Shown here piece by piece: positions 6,664 to 14,479 of a stretch of 35,979 bases of DNA (position 1 is its first letter; each line of letters opens with the position of its first letter). This stretch comes from DATIYF01 sp035517775 (GTDB lineage Bacteria > Acidobacteriota > Terriglobia > Terriglobales > Acidobacteriaceae). Under the pieces are notes generated by a model, which was not told where the DNA came from, searched no databases, and worked only from the letters and a program-made list of their open reading frames with translations. The position numbers and the translations under genes were made by a program. The DNA lies in NCBI GenBank assembly GCA_035517775.1, contig DATIYF010000032.1, positions 1-35,979 on the forward strand. Direction: 5' to 3'.

Positions 6664-7779
6664 TTGAAGATAGAAGCCATCACCCTGCGCGAAATTCAAA
6701 TGCCGCTCGTGCATTTCTTCGAGACGAGTTTCGGCCGGACCTACGAGCGCCGAATTCTGCTGGTGACGGCGCACTGCGAGGGCCTTGAGGGGTGGGGCGA
6801 ATGCGTGGCAGGGGAAACGCCCTCCTACAGCAGCGAGTGGATTGAGAGCGCCTGGGCGACGATCAAGCAGCACCTCGCGCCCTTAGTCCTTGGGCGCACA
6901 CTGGCCGCCGGGCAGGAGAGCGCTGTTTGGATGGCGGGCGTGCGCGGCCACCGCATGGCCAAGGCAGCGCTGGAAAATGCTCTATGGGACGCCGAGGCCC
7001 AGGCCAAAGATCAGCCGCTTTGGAAGCTGCTGGGCGGGACGCGCAGCGAAATACCCTGCGGGGTTTCCATTGGCATTCAGAACTCAGTGGAGGAACTGCT
7101 GGAGAAGATCGAGGTCGAGCTGGCCGCAGGCTACCGGCGCATCAAAATCAAGATCAAGCCGGGCTGGGACCTCAACGTGCTGGAGCGAATTCGCGCCCGC
7201 TGGACCGGGATCGTGCTCAGCGTGGACGCCAACTCCGCCTACCGGCTGGAGGATAGTGAGCACCTGCGCAAGCTCGACCAGTTCAATCTGCTGATGATCG
7301 AACAGCCGCTGTGGAACGATGACATCTATTACCACGCCCGCCTGCAATTCGAATTGCAGACTGCGATCTGCCTGGATGAATCCATTCACCACGCGCGCGA
7401 TGCCGCGGTGGCGCTTGACATCGGCGCCGCCCGCATCATCAACGTGAAGGTGGGCCGGGTGGGCGGTTTCTCCGAGGCCAGAAGGGTCCACGATGTTTGC
7501 CGCGAAGGAGGCATCCCCGTGTGGTGCGGGGGAATGCTCGAATCCGGCATCGGGCGGGCCCATAATATTGCGCTTTCCACGCTCGAGAACTTTCGCCTTC
7601 CGGGCGATGTCTCCGCTTCCAAACGCTATTGGAAGGAGGACATCATCGAGCCTGAGGTCGAGGTGAGCGCGCAAGGAACGATCATGATTCGCAACGAGCC
7701 CGGGCGCGGATATCGTCTGCGGGAAGGCTTAATCGAGCGTTTGACTACACGGAAAGAAACCTTACGCGGCGGAGCCTGA
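6664..7779 (+). CDS. o-Succinylbenzoate synthase / N-acylamino acid racemase-type enolase
   Basis: This enolase-superfamily protein belongs to the MenC/NAAAR group. OSBS makes o-succinylbenzoate for menaquinone, and relatives racemise N-acylamino acids. It shows the N-terminal EIQMPLVHFFETSFGRTYER, a catalytic KIKIK (Lys161, 163, 165), metal ligands Asp188 (VDANSAY), Glu213 (MIEQPL) and Asp238 (LDESI), and Lys262 (NVKVGR). The frame is open far upstream, but that part overlaps mazG in another frame. A TTG at 6664 gives the family-like N-terminus xKIEAITLREIQ and 371 residues, matching relatives; the ATG at 6700 would cut into it. The OSBS versus racemase choice is not decidable here, so no symbol is given. 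Confidence 0.88.
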   Translation: MKIEAITLREIQMPLVHFFETSFGRTYERRILLVTAHCEGLEGWGECVAGETPSYSSEWIESAWATIKQHLAPLVLGRTLAAGQESAVWMAGVRGHRMAKAALENALWDAEAQAKDQPLWKLLGGTRSEIPCGVSIGIQNSVEELLEKIEVELAAGYRRIKIKIKPGWDLNVLERIRARWTGIVLSVDANSAYRLEDSEHLRKLDQFNLLMIEQPLWNDDIYYHARLQFELQTAICLDESIHHARDAAVALDIGAARIINVKVGRVGGFSEARRVHDVCREGGIPVWCGGMLESGIGRAHNIALSTLENFRLPGDVSASKRYWKEDIIEPEVEVSAQGTIMIRNEPGRGYRLREGLIERLTTRKETLRGGA

Positions 7780-7818
7780 TACCCAGCCACGAAAACTGGC
7801 GCCCGGAAAGCCCTCCTG

Positions 7819-8718
7819 CTAGCGCAGTGCAGGAATGCCGTTCTTTGCCATTTCCGCTTCGTGTTTCTTCAGGAGATCAACCCCCTGCGCAAATGTGAGG
7901 TCAGGAGAGACAGGCTGGAAGTGGCTCGAGACTTCCTCGGACTGGATATTAAGGCTCTTGAAGATCAGAATTTTTCCGGTGAAGGAAAGGTCCATGCGGG
8001 TGACTTCCCAGTGATCGTCGCCGACATCGCCTTGCTCCACCAGGAAATGCCCGCCGGGGTCGAGGTGGCCCAGGATGCCCCAGCCGAAACCGACCTCCTT
8101 TTCGAGTTTGCCATCTATTTTAGCGATGCGGTTATGCTTGGTATCAATCAGTAAGTAGCCCTTCATTCCCGTAAGCACCTGCTCCACGCGGGAGGGCGGG
8201 TTGTAGTCTGGGTTGGGGCGGAACTTCAAGCGCACCAGCGGGTCTCCGGGACTGCCGACTCCCTGGGTGCCAGCCATGGTGCCGTCGTACTGGTAGAGAA
8301 AGGCGTCGGGCAGGGCACGCATGATGCGCTTCACGCGCTCAGTGTCGTCTTTTTCCTGCTTCTGTTTCTTGCGCAGCTCATCCGGGTCATTCACAAAGCG
8401 CTCCACCCGCTGATACTCCTCCTGGCGCTGTTCGGTGTCGAGAGGCTTGCCGTCGTTGGCCACCACCAGGCCGGCCATGGCCTCCCTGGTCTGCACCATC
8501 AGCTTGGTCTGGGAGCCGTGCGCATTCTGCTTGCGGTCTAGAAACATGTACTTCTCGTTTCCCCCGCTGGCGCTTAACTCATTGTGGGCTGTTCTGCGCA
8601 CCAGTTCGGCGGGAGGCTCAGACGGGAGCTCAGCGGCAAGGGCCGCAGAGGAGAACGTGCTGGCAGCCAGGAGAGCCGCCGCCACTGTGAACCGGTTGCG
8701 AGATGTGCCAAGGCGCAT
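7819..8718 (-). CDS. Secreted protein of unknown function, possibly LolA-like
   Basis: This 299-residue protein has a clear signal peptide (MRLGTSRNRFTVAAALLAAS, cleavage near SSAALA-AE). It continues with a charged helical region rich in KK, EE and QR (about residues 100-140). The C-terminal half is rich in beta strands, including YLLIDTKHNRIAKIDGKLE, GFGWGILGHLDPGGHFLVEQ and HWEVTRMDLSFTGKILIFK. The alternating 'intermediate term, conversion to own basis, comparison to target' beta pattern resembles lipoprotein-binding LolA/LolB-like sheets, but no diagnostic motif is seen. A periplasmic location is likely. It is convergent with the enolase gene at 7779 (39-bp gap). The Shine-Dalgarno sequence is weak (AGGGAC). 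Confidence 0.8.
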   Translation of the reverse strand: MRLGTSRNRFTVAAALLAASTFSSAALAAELPSEPPAELVRRTAHNELSASGGNEKYMFLDRKQNAHGSQTKLMVQTREAMAGLVVANDGKPLDTEQRQEEYQRVERFVNDPDELRKKQKQEKDDTERVKRIMRALPDAFLYQYDGTMAGTQGVGSPGDPLVRLKFRPNPDYNPPSRVEQVLTGMKGYLLIDTKHNRIAKIDGKLEKEVGFGWGILGHLDPGGHFLVEQGDVGDDHWEVTRMDLSFTGKILIFKSLNIQSEEVSSHFQPVSPDLTFAQGVDLLKKHEAEMAKNGIPALR

Positions 8719-9087
8719 AGTCCGTCCCTAAGTTTAGCTTAGAAGGCGGCTGGCGCCTGGCCGTTGTTTGCTGTGGAGGGAGCGAGACTGGGCCGGCAAT
8801 CGTCTGCCTGGTCAGCAGGTTTCGGCGGAACTGGGCGCGAAAGTCTATGAAATCCTGAGAGATCCCGGGAATCCGGGCCTGAAACCCCATCCCTGCGGCC
8901 TATTTCCCGCCAACGCCGGTTGCTCCCCGCGCCCCGGTACGATATGCTGCAAGCACTGTTGTTGCCCAGCCACAGTTGCGCCCTTCGCCACCGTTTCGTC
9001 GTCTGGCGTGGCCTTTAGCCGGATGGTTTAGAATCCATGGGAATAACCAGGTCCCGTGGCAGGGCAGTCCCCAAGGAGGCCATACTC
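8719..9087. other. Intergenic region between divergent genes
   Basis: This 369-bp stretch separates the minus-strand secreted protein from bactofilin. A possible -10 hexamer TAGAAT lies at 9029-9034, but nothing resembling a -35 sits 16-18 bp before it. A strong ribosome site AAGGAGG is at 9073-9079. No convincing ORF, RNA gene or repeat was found in the rest. Confidence 0.5.
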
Positions 9088-9456
9088 ATGGATGCGCCGA
9101 AAACGGCGGAATTTGCGCATATTGGACCGTCGGTCACAGTCAAGGGAGAGCTTTCCGGAAGCGAGGATCTCTTCATTGACGGCCAGGTGGAAGGCACGAT
9201 TGAGCTGCACAGCAACAGCCTGACGATTGGCCCGCACGGTCAGGTCAAGGCCAACGTCAATGCCAAGAACGTGGTGGTGCAGGGCAAGCTGGAGGGTAAT
9301 ATTCAGGCCAGCCAGCGGGCAGAGTTGAAGAAATCAGCCGTGGCCACGGGCGACATCATCACCCAGCGGGTGGCGATCGAAGAGGGCGCCTTCTTCAAAG
9401 GCAAGATCGAAGTTCAAAAAGAAGGTCACGACGCCCGCGCTGCGGGGAAGTCTTAA
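9088..9456 (+). CDS. Bactofilin (polymer-forming cytoskeletal protein)
   Basis: Bactofilins form nucleotide-free filaments by stacking right-handed beta helices, and they scaffold cell-wall or appendage proteins. The core reads IGPSVTVKGELSGSEDLFID, GQVEGTIELHSNSLTIG, GQVKANVNAKNVVVQG, KLEGNIQASQRAELKKSAVA and GDIITQRVAIEEGAFFKGKI, which are the repeating rungs of the DUF583 fold. Both ends are short and polar, as usual. The ATG at 9088 is chosen because AAGGAGG lies 8 nt upstream; an in-frame ATG at 9037 would add 17 residues with no family similarity. The length is 122. It stands alone, with no peptidase or wall gene beside it. Confidence 0.94.
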   Translation: MDAPKTAEFAHIGPSVTVKGELSGSEDLFIDGQVEGTIELHSNSLTIGPHGQVKANVNAKNVVVQGKLEGNIQASQRAELKKSAVATGDIITQRVAIEEGAFFKGKIEVQKEGHDARAAGKS

Positions 9457-9666
9457 CCGCGGTCGCGCCGCCAAGGGAAGCTTCGCGAAGAGCTGGGCCG
9501 TAAGGGCTCGGCCGCATGCGGCGATTTAGCTGGGCCGCATTGGCGTCGTTGCGAGAGCAACGGCGCACGTCTTTTGCTGCGGCCTCGCGCCCGAAATTGT
9601 AAATGCAGTGGCCAGTTCGGCCGGGCTCCGGCAAGGGGCGCCGATCCGGTTCGGTACAACACATAG
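9457..9666. other. Structured GC-rich intergenic region
   Basis: Between bactofilin and the next methyltransferase lie several self-complementary segments. They are TTCGCGAA (9482-9489), GCCGCATGCGGC (9511-9522), and a 6-bp stem CGTTGC/GCAACG capped by the GNRA loop GAGA (9547-9562). A 10-bp direct repeat AGCTGGGCCG occurs at 9491 and 9528. No T-tract follows, so a classic terminator is not evident. It could be a structured leader, a small RNA or a decayed repeat. Confidence 0.4.
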
Positions 9667-10350
9667 ATGAAACTCTTCCGCAGCAGTTCGCCGGCAGATG
9701 CGGGGCGGGGCGCAGCCACCGCCCAGGCGCAGGCCCGGCTCAGCCGGCGCTCCAGCGGTCTGGGAGAAGTCGCCAAGCTTCTGGCCTCTGACGAGCCGCT
9801 GTGCGTGCTCGACTTGGGCTCAACCTCGGCCGCCAATATCCGCTATCTCACCGAGCGCGGCCACCGCATCTACAGCGAAGACCTGCTTGAGGCCTCCACC
9901 GATCCCGCTCTTCCCTTGCGCGACGAGCAGGGGAACCAGGTGCTTGACAGCAAACGCTTCCTCTCAGAGAACCTGTTGTATCCCGCTTCGCAATTCGACA
10001 TCGTGCTCTTCTGGAACCTCGCCGATTATATGGATGAAAGCCTGGTGAAGCCGGTGATCGGGCGTATGTGGACCCTGCTGAAGCCGGGCGCTGTTCTTCT
10101 CGCCTTCTTTCATACCCGCGAAGCCGGACCTGACGCTCCCTGCTACCGCTACCACATTGTGGGGACGGATACGCTCGAGATGCAGCACATCTCGGCGCAC
10201 GGCGATGCCAAACACGGCAAAGGCCAGGGGGGCTTTCACCTGCAGCGCGTGTTCAACAACCGGCACATCGAGAATCTTTTCCGCGACTTCGCTTCCATCA
10301 AGTTCTTCCTCGCCCGCGATAATGTCCGCGAAGTTCTGGTGGTGCGGTAG
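9667..10350 (+). CDS. Class I SAM-dependent methyltransferase, substrate unknown
   Basis: This 227-residue protein has a Rossmann methyltransferase core. LCVLDLGSTSAANIRYL (about residues 45-61) is motif I, although the usual GxGxG is changed to LGSTSAAN. GHRIYSEDLLEA fits the acidic loop of strand beta2. FDIVLFWNLADYMDES fits motif II, and LLKPGAVLLAFFHT fits motif III. The first 40 residues are low-complexity and rich in Ala, Arg and Ser. The ribosome site is weak. It converges with the FAD reductase gene, with one base between the two stops, so no terminator fits between them. The family call is good; the substrate is unknown. Confidence 0.82.
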   Translation: MKLFRSSSPADAGRGAATAQAQARLSRRSSGLGEVAKLLASDEPLCVLDLGSTSAANIRYLTERGHRIYSEDLLEASTDPALPLRDEQGNQVLDSKRFLSENLLYPASQFDIVLFWNLADYMDESLVKPVIGRMWTLLKPGAVLLAFFHTREAGPDAPCYRYHIVGTDTLEMQHISAHGDAKHGKGQGGFHLQRVFNNRHIENLFRDFASIKFFLARDNVREVLVVR

Positions 10351-10351
10351 C

Positions 10352-11452
10352 TCACCTGGTCTTGCTGACCAGAAAACGAGTCACCGCCGGGGTGCGCTCC
10401 AGAAAGAAGAGCAGTGGCTTGCGCGCCGCCGGGGGCAGCAGCAAAGCGCGCCTGATCTTAGAGGAAGCGCGGAAAACTCCCGCCAGGCGGCGTTCGTATT
10501 GCCGCTGATATTGGCCGGCTGCCTCATGCAGAGAAACTTTGCCCTGGAAGAAGGGCAGCAGGCACGCCGCCGCCAATGATCCGCTGCGCAAGGCCAGAGA
10601 AATGCCGTCGCCGATGAAGGGGTCCACGAAGGCGGCGGCGTCGCCCGCCAGAAATACGTTGCGCCGTACCGGCTGCGGCACATGAAAAATCAAGGGCGAA
10701 GTGCTGACGGCCTCGCTCCGCGGCTGCCAGGAGCGGCTGCGCTCCCGCAATGCCGGATTCAGCATGAATGCTTCTGCCAGAGAGCTGGCCACATCGGCCC
10801 GCACCATGGCACAGGCATTGATGCGGCCGCACTTCCGCTCACCTGCGAGTTCGACCGGTTGTACGCCACAATATCCGCCCTCGAAAAAGTACAGGTCAAC
10901 CGATCTTAGGGCTTCGGGCTCGGCAAAGTGCTGCTTCAGCCCCAGCCATTTCTTCTCGTCGCCGGTGGCGGGCTGATTGAGGTTTGACCAGCGGCCGGTA
11001 GCATTGATCACGGCTCGGGCGCTGAATTCTGCCGCCGATGTGGCGACCTGGAACGGTCCATGGCCGCGGACTTGCAGCGCGGCCGCCGGCTGTAAGGCCT
11101 CCACGCCCGATTGCTGCGCCGCCCGCCACAAAGCAAAATCAAGATCGAGCCGGGCGATGCTGCGGGCGGCCGGCACGAAGATGGTTTTCAGAGTGTGCCC
11201 ATCCAGAAAGAACCGGCCCGCGGAAATCTCTGCCGCGCCTTCCAGCAGCGCCTTTTCGGCATCTGGCAGGAAAGCCTGCAGCAAGTGAAGCGATTCAGCC
11301 GAGACGAACTCGCCGCACACCTTGTGCCGGGGAAAACGGCCGCGCTCGAGCAGGAGCACGCGGGCGCCGCCTCGGGCAGCCATAATCGCGGCGGATGAAC
11401 CGGCGGGGCCGCCGCCGATCACGATGAGATCATGGGTTTCAGTGGGCGACAT
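10352..11452 (-). CDS. FAD-dependent oxidoreductase, geranylgeranyl reductase-like
   Basis: This 366-residue flavoprotein opens with HDLIVIGGGPAGSSAAIMAA, a classic dinucleotide-binding fold. It continues with LLLERGRFPRHKVCGEFVSA, the segment typical of the geranylgeranyl reductase/FixC/halogenase group, and has FLAGDAAAFVDPFIGDGISL, the second FAD-binding motif. Such enzymes reduce isoprenoid double bonds or hydroxylate quinones and polyketides. The start ATG at 11452 lies 14 nt inside the end of the upstream methyltransferase gene, which argues for translational coupling. A longer frame to 11605 exists but its residues are unlike the family. The pairing with a methyltransferase recalls type III polyketide clusters, though no synthase is in the window. 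Confidence 0.88.
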   Translation of the reverse strand: MSPTETHDLIVIGGGPAGSSAAIMAARGGARVLLLERGRFPRHKVCGEFVSAESLHLLQAFLPDAEKALLEGAAEISAGRFFLDGHTLKTIFVPAARSIARLDLDFALWRAAQQSGVEALQPAAALQVRGHGPFQVATSAAEFSARAVINATGRWSNLNQPATGDEKKWLGLKQHFAEPEALRSVDLYFFEGGYCGVQPVELAGERKCGRINACAMVRADVASSLAEAFMLNPALRERSRSWQPRSEAVSTSPLIFHVPQPVRRNVFLAGDAAAFVDPFIGDGISLALRSGSLAAACLLPFFQGKVSLHEAAGQYQRQYERRLAGVFRASSKIRRALLLPPAARKPLLFFLERTPAVTRFLVSKTR

Positions 11453-12149
11453 TTTCCCTGTGAGACTGAACGTGTTTCCAGGCCACGATGCCCATGCGAA
11501 AGAGAAAATGGCGGCAAATTTCGATCTCCGCGGCTCCAGCCTGCGCGAGCATGGCGCGCATTTCATCCGGCGTATAGGCCTGGCGGATAGAGGCCACGGC
11601 GTCATGCCGCGTTATACGGCTGTGGTACAGCGGCATGCCCGCATACACCAGCGCCAGGTGCAGCGGGCTGCGCACCAGGTCGTTGATCAAGGCCGCTGCG
11701 CGAGAGACCCGCAGGGCCTCGCCGGCGAATCGCACCACTTCATCGGGCGAAAGGTGATGAACGAAGAGGTTGCAGCCCACCAGGTCAAAGCTTCCGTCGC
11801 GAAAAGGGAGCTCCAGAGCGTCCGCTGCGACGGCCGGAAGACCATTGCCGGGCCGGCGATGGTTCAGATGCGTAGCGGCCCGGTCGAGCAGCGTCACCTC
11901 CAGATGGATTCCCCGAGCACGCAAGGCCTGCTGCACCAGATGCGGCGTGTCGCCCGCGCCGGCGGCGACTTCGAGCAGGGAAAGAGATCTCGCCTGCACG
12001 ACGCCGGCCACATGCTCGATCATCGCCTGCGTGGTGCTGACGCCGCCGAAGCGGCGGTTGATCTGGCGCAGATCAGCCAGGGATTGGGCGATCTCCTGCG
12101 GCGTTCCGGAGTCGGTATCCAGGAGTTCGGCGGTGGGCACGCGCTTCAA
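11439..12149 (-). CDS. SAM-dependent methyltransferase (UbiE/Methyltransf_25-like)
   Basis: This 236-residue protein has a helical lid (PQEIAQSLADLRQINRRFGG), then SLLEVAAGAGDTPHLVQQAL (SAM motif I, GAGAG-like), VTLLDRAATHL (the acidic end of beta2), AADALELPFRDGSFDLVGCN (motif II) and FAGEALRVSRAAALINDLVR. A C-terminal cap follows with HDAVASIRQAYTPDEMRAML. It overlaps the FAD reductase gene and starts 69 bp after the ABC exporter gene, so the three genes probably share a transcript. In many bacteria this methyltransferase plus flavoprotein pair modifies polyketide or quinone-like lipids. That parallel is from memory of such clusters, not from a search. Confidence 0.87.
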   Translation of the reverse strand: MKRVPTAELLDTDSGTPQEIAQSLADLRQINRRFGGVSTTQAMIEHVAGVVQARSLSLLEVAAGAGDTPHLVQQALRARGIHLEVTLLDRAATHLNHRRPGNGLPAVAADALELPFRDGSFDLVGCNLFVHHLSPDEVVRFAGEALRVSRAAALINDLVRSPLHLALVYAGMPLYHSRITRHDAVASIRQAYTPDEMRAMLAQAGAAEIEICRHFLFRMGIVAWKHVQSHRENVAH

Positions 12150-12218
12150 GAGAACTCCTCAGCATCCGGATGCTCATTCGTAATCGCAGGCTGCCAAATT
12201 GCCGATCGGTAACCGAGT

Positions 12219-13976
12219 TCAAACTTCCGCCAGCTCTTCTTCCAACAGTTGTTTGTTGTACAGGTCGGTGTAATAGCCGTTGCGTGCCAGCAGTTCATCA
12301 TGAGTGCCAAGTTCTACGATGCGCCCGCCATGCAATACGGCAATGCGGTCGGCATTGCGCACGGTGGAGACGCGGTGCGAAATAAAGATTGTGGTCCGCC
12401 CGGCCATGATCTCGCGCAGGTGGTTCAGGATCTTGTCTTCGGTCTGCGTATCCACGCTGGCCAGAGCATCGTCCAGGATGAGAATGCGGGGATCACGAAT
12501 CAGCGCGCGGGCAATGGCGGTACGCTGCTTCTGACCGCCGGAAAGAGTAATCCCGCGTTCGCCTACCATTGTCTTGTACTTTTCCGGAAACTCTTCAATT
12601 TCGGTAGCGATGCTGGCTCCCTGCGCCGCCGCGCGTATTTGCTCATCAGTTGCCTCGGCCTGACCGAAGGCAATGTTCTCTCGCACCGTTTCGCTGAAAA
12701 GAAAGGTCTCCTGGGGCACGAAGCCGATGTTGCGGCGGAGAAATGCGAGAGGATAGTCAGGGACGGGGCGGCCATCAATCAGCACGGTGCCTGCCGGAGC
12801 ATCGTAAATGCGGGGAATCAGGCTCACCAGCGTGGTCTTGCCAGAGCCGGTGGGGCCGACAATCGCCAGACTGCTTCCCGCGGGAATACGCAGGTTAATA
12901 TCGTGCAAGACCTGGGAGCCGTGGTAGGCAAAATTCAACCCGCGAAATTCGATTTCACCCGCGAGCGGGGGCAGGCTGGGGCGGGCAGTCAGAGTTTCGG
13001 CCTCGGGGCTATCCACAATCTCGGGCTTCTCGATGAGAATTTCATTGAGCCTGACCATGGAAGCCGCGCCCCGCTGAAACAGGTTGATCACCCATCCCAG
13101 GGCGATTACGGGGAAGGTCAGCAGCATGACGTAAGTATTGAAGCCGACGAACTGGCCCACCGAGATGCGCCCGAGAATCACCTGGCGGCCGCCTACCCAC
13201 AACACCAGCACCAGAGTAAAGCCGAGCAGAGTTTCAAGCGTCGGCCAGAGCATTCCCATGAGCCGCACCAGCTTGAGGCTGCGGCCAATGTACTCGCGGT
13301 TGGCGGCCTCGAAGGCTTTGATTTCGGGCTCCTCCTGCACGTAAGCGCGAATTACCCGCGAGCCCGAAAAGTTCTCCTGCACCCGCACCGAGAGTTCAGA
13401 AAACATGGCCTGAATGCGCTCAAAGCGCTCATGAATCCTGGTGCCGAAGCGCTGCGTCACGATGCTGACGACGGGCAGAGTGAGCAGGGCATAGAAGGTC
13501 AGCAGCGGGCTGATCTTGAGCATGAAGGCCAGCGCGCCCAGGGTGAATACGATGGTGTTCGCCGAATACATGATGGCCGGGCCCAGCAGCATGCGCACCG
13601 CGTTCAGATCGTTGGTGGCCCGGGCCATGATGTCGCCGGTGCGGGTGCGCTGATAGTAGGAATAAGAAAGTGTTTCCAGGCGGCGAAAGATGTCGTTGCG
13701 CAGGTCGAACTCGATATCGCGGGAAATGCCGATCAGGATCCAGCGGGTCAGGAACTGAAAAATTCCCTTGGAGGCGGCGATGGCCAGCACCAGCAGAGCA
13801 TAGATCGCCAGCTTTTGCCGGGTGACGCCATGATTGAGGTCGTCCACGGCATACTGCAGCACGAGAGGCAGAAGAATCCAGATGCCATTATTGAGAAGAA
13901 TGCATACCGAGCCGATGGCGTAGCCCCGGCTGTATTTTTTCAGGTAAGGAAATAATGGGCGGAGATTCTTGAGCAT
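12219..13976 (-). CDS. ABC transporter, fused permease and ATPase (MdlA/MsbA-like half exporter)
   Basis: This is a type IV ABC exporter half of 585 residues. About residues 1-320 hold the six-helix membrane domain with a typical SYYQRTRTGDIMARATNDLN coupling segment. The nucleotide-binding domain then has Walker A GPTGSGKTT (about residue 380), the Q-loop region FVPQETFLFSETV, signature LSGGQKQR, Walker B ILILDD, D-loop ALASVD and switch ISHRVST. The residue after the Walker B Asp is Asp, not the catalytic Glu, as in degenerate-site halves such as MdlA. A partner half is not encoded nearby. The gene follows two microprotein genes (58-bp gap) and precedes the methyltransferase and flavoprotein. 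The substrate is unknown. Confidence 0.92.
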   Translation of the reverse strand: MLKNLRPLFPYLKKYSRGYAIGSVCILLNNGIWILLPLVLQYAVDDLNHGVTRQKLAIYALLVLAIAASKGIFQFLTRWILIGISRDIEFDLRNDIFRRLETLSYSYYQRTRTGDIMARATNDLNAVRMLLGPAIMYSANTIVFTLGALAFMLKISPLLTFYALLTLPVVSIVTQRFGTRIHERFERIQAMFSELSVRVQENFSGSRVIRAYVQEEPEIKAFEAANREYIGRSLKLVRLMGMLWPTLETLLGFTLVLVLWVGGRQVILGRISVGQFVGFNTYVMLLTFPVIALGWVINLFQRGAASMVRLNEILIEKPEIVDSPEAETLTARPSLPPLAGEIEFRGLNFAYHGSQVLHDINLRIPAGSSLAIVGPTGSGKTTLVSLIPRIYDAPAGTVLIDGRPVPDYPLAFLRRNIGFVPQETFLFSETVRENIAFGQAEATDEQIRAAAQGASIATEIEEFPEKYKTMVGERGITLSGGQKQRTAIARALIRDPRILILDDALASVDTQTEDKILNHLREIMAGRTTIFISHRVSTVRNADRIAVLHGGRIVELGTHDELLARNGYYTDLYNKQLLEEELAEV

Positions 13977-14034
13977 CTATGGCTAGATGCGATTCTACCA
14001 GCGCCGGCTTCACTTTTGAGCAGGCCGAGCCGCC

Positions 14035-14169
14035 TTAGGATTCTGAAGGCGAACTGGACCACTCCCCGCGAAACTCGATGGCGCAGGCCGCGCCCAGCAG
14101 GATCAGCCAGCCGCCCAGAAACAGCCAGGCAGCATGGACCAGAAAGCCGTAGAGCAGTTCGGGGTTCAT
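14035..14169 (-). CDS. 44-residue single-helix membrane microprotein
   Basis: The short frame encodes MNPELLYGFLVHAAWLFLGG, then WLILLGAACAIEFRGEWSSS and a short polar end. About residues 7-31 are strongly hydrophobic and predict one transmembrane helix, with a polar, acidic-serine tail. Its ATG at 14169 overlaps the TGA of the upstream 79-residue gene in an ATGA junction, a standard sign of translational coupling, and this decides the start. It lies 58 bp before the ABC exporter gene. A role as a small accessory subunit of the exporter is possible but unproven. The helix, the coupling and the placement make a chance ORF unlikely. Confidence 0.68.
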   Translation of the reverse strand: MNPELLYGFLVHAAWLFLGGWLILLGAACAIEFRGEWSSSPSES

Positions 14170-14405
14170 GCCGGCCTCGCCATCGCAGCCAGGTCGCGGA
14201 GTTCCAGCCGCTTCTTGCCGGTAAGCCGCTTGTAACGGTCCACGATTTCCTTGACTGCATTCACGCGCCCCAGAGTGGTCAGCCGGCCATCTTCCAGGGC
14301 GTGGTCCACTTGTGCCAACCAGCATTCAACTGCGCTCTCTACGCCATTGGCCATTTCGGCGGCCACGGCGCTTACAAAATTTTCGGTTACCAGTTCGCGA
14401 TTCAT
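14166..14405 (-). CDS. Small soluble protein of unknown function (79 residues)
   Basis: The protein reads MNRELVTENFVSAVAAEMAN, then GVESAVECWLAQVDHALED, GRLTTLGRVNAVKEIVDRYK and KLTGKKRLELRDLAAMARPA-type residues. It is predicted almost entirely helical, with one Cys and a basic C-terminal segment. There is no signal peptide or membrane helix. The ATG at 14405 is preceded by GGGAG at a short spacing; an in-frame ATG at 14423 lacks support. The stop overlaps the next start by 4 bp (14166-14169). It heads the run microprotein, ABC exporter, methyltransferase, flavoprotein. I do not recognise a family. Confidence 0.72.
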   Translation of the reverse strand: MNRELVTENFVSAVAAEMANGVESAVECWLAQVDHALEDGRLTTLGRVNAVKEIVDRYKRLTGKKRLELRDLAAMARPA

Positions 14406-14440
14406 AATTCTCCCTGTTTCCACGCTCAGGCCGCCGCAGC

Positions 14441-14460
14441 GCCGCGGATTTCTCCGCGGC
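14441..14460 (-). terminator. GC-rich hairpin after the Spy-like gene
   Basis: GCCGCGGA and TCCGCGGC form a perfect 8-bp stem with loop TTTC, about 20 nt past the stop of the Spy-like gene and 36 nt before the start of the next minus-strand gene. No T-run follows, so it may slow rather than end transcription, or protect the 3' end of the mRNA. Confidence 0.45.
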
Positions 14461-14479
14461 GGCCGCTTGCCCGATGTAC

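Noticed and set aside
12249..13955. Long open frame of 568 codons on the plus strand opposite the ABC exporter
   Set aside because: It is antisense to a well-conserved gene, shows no family motifs, and has the composition expected from reading a GC-rich gene backward.
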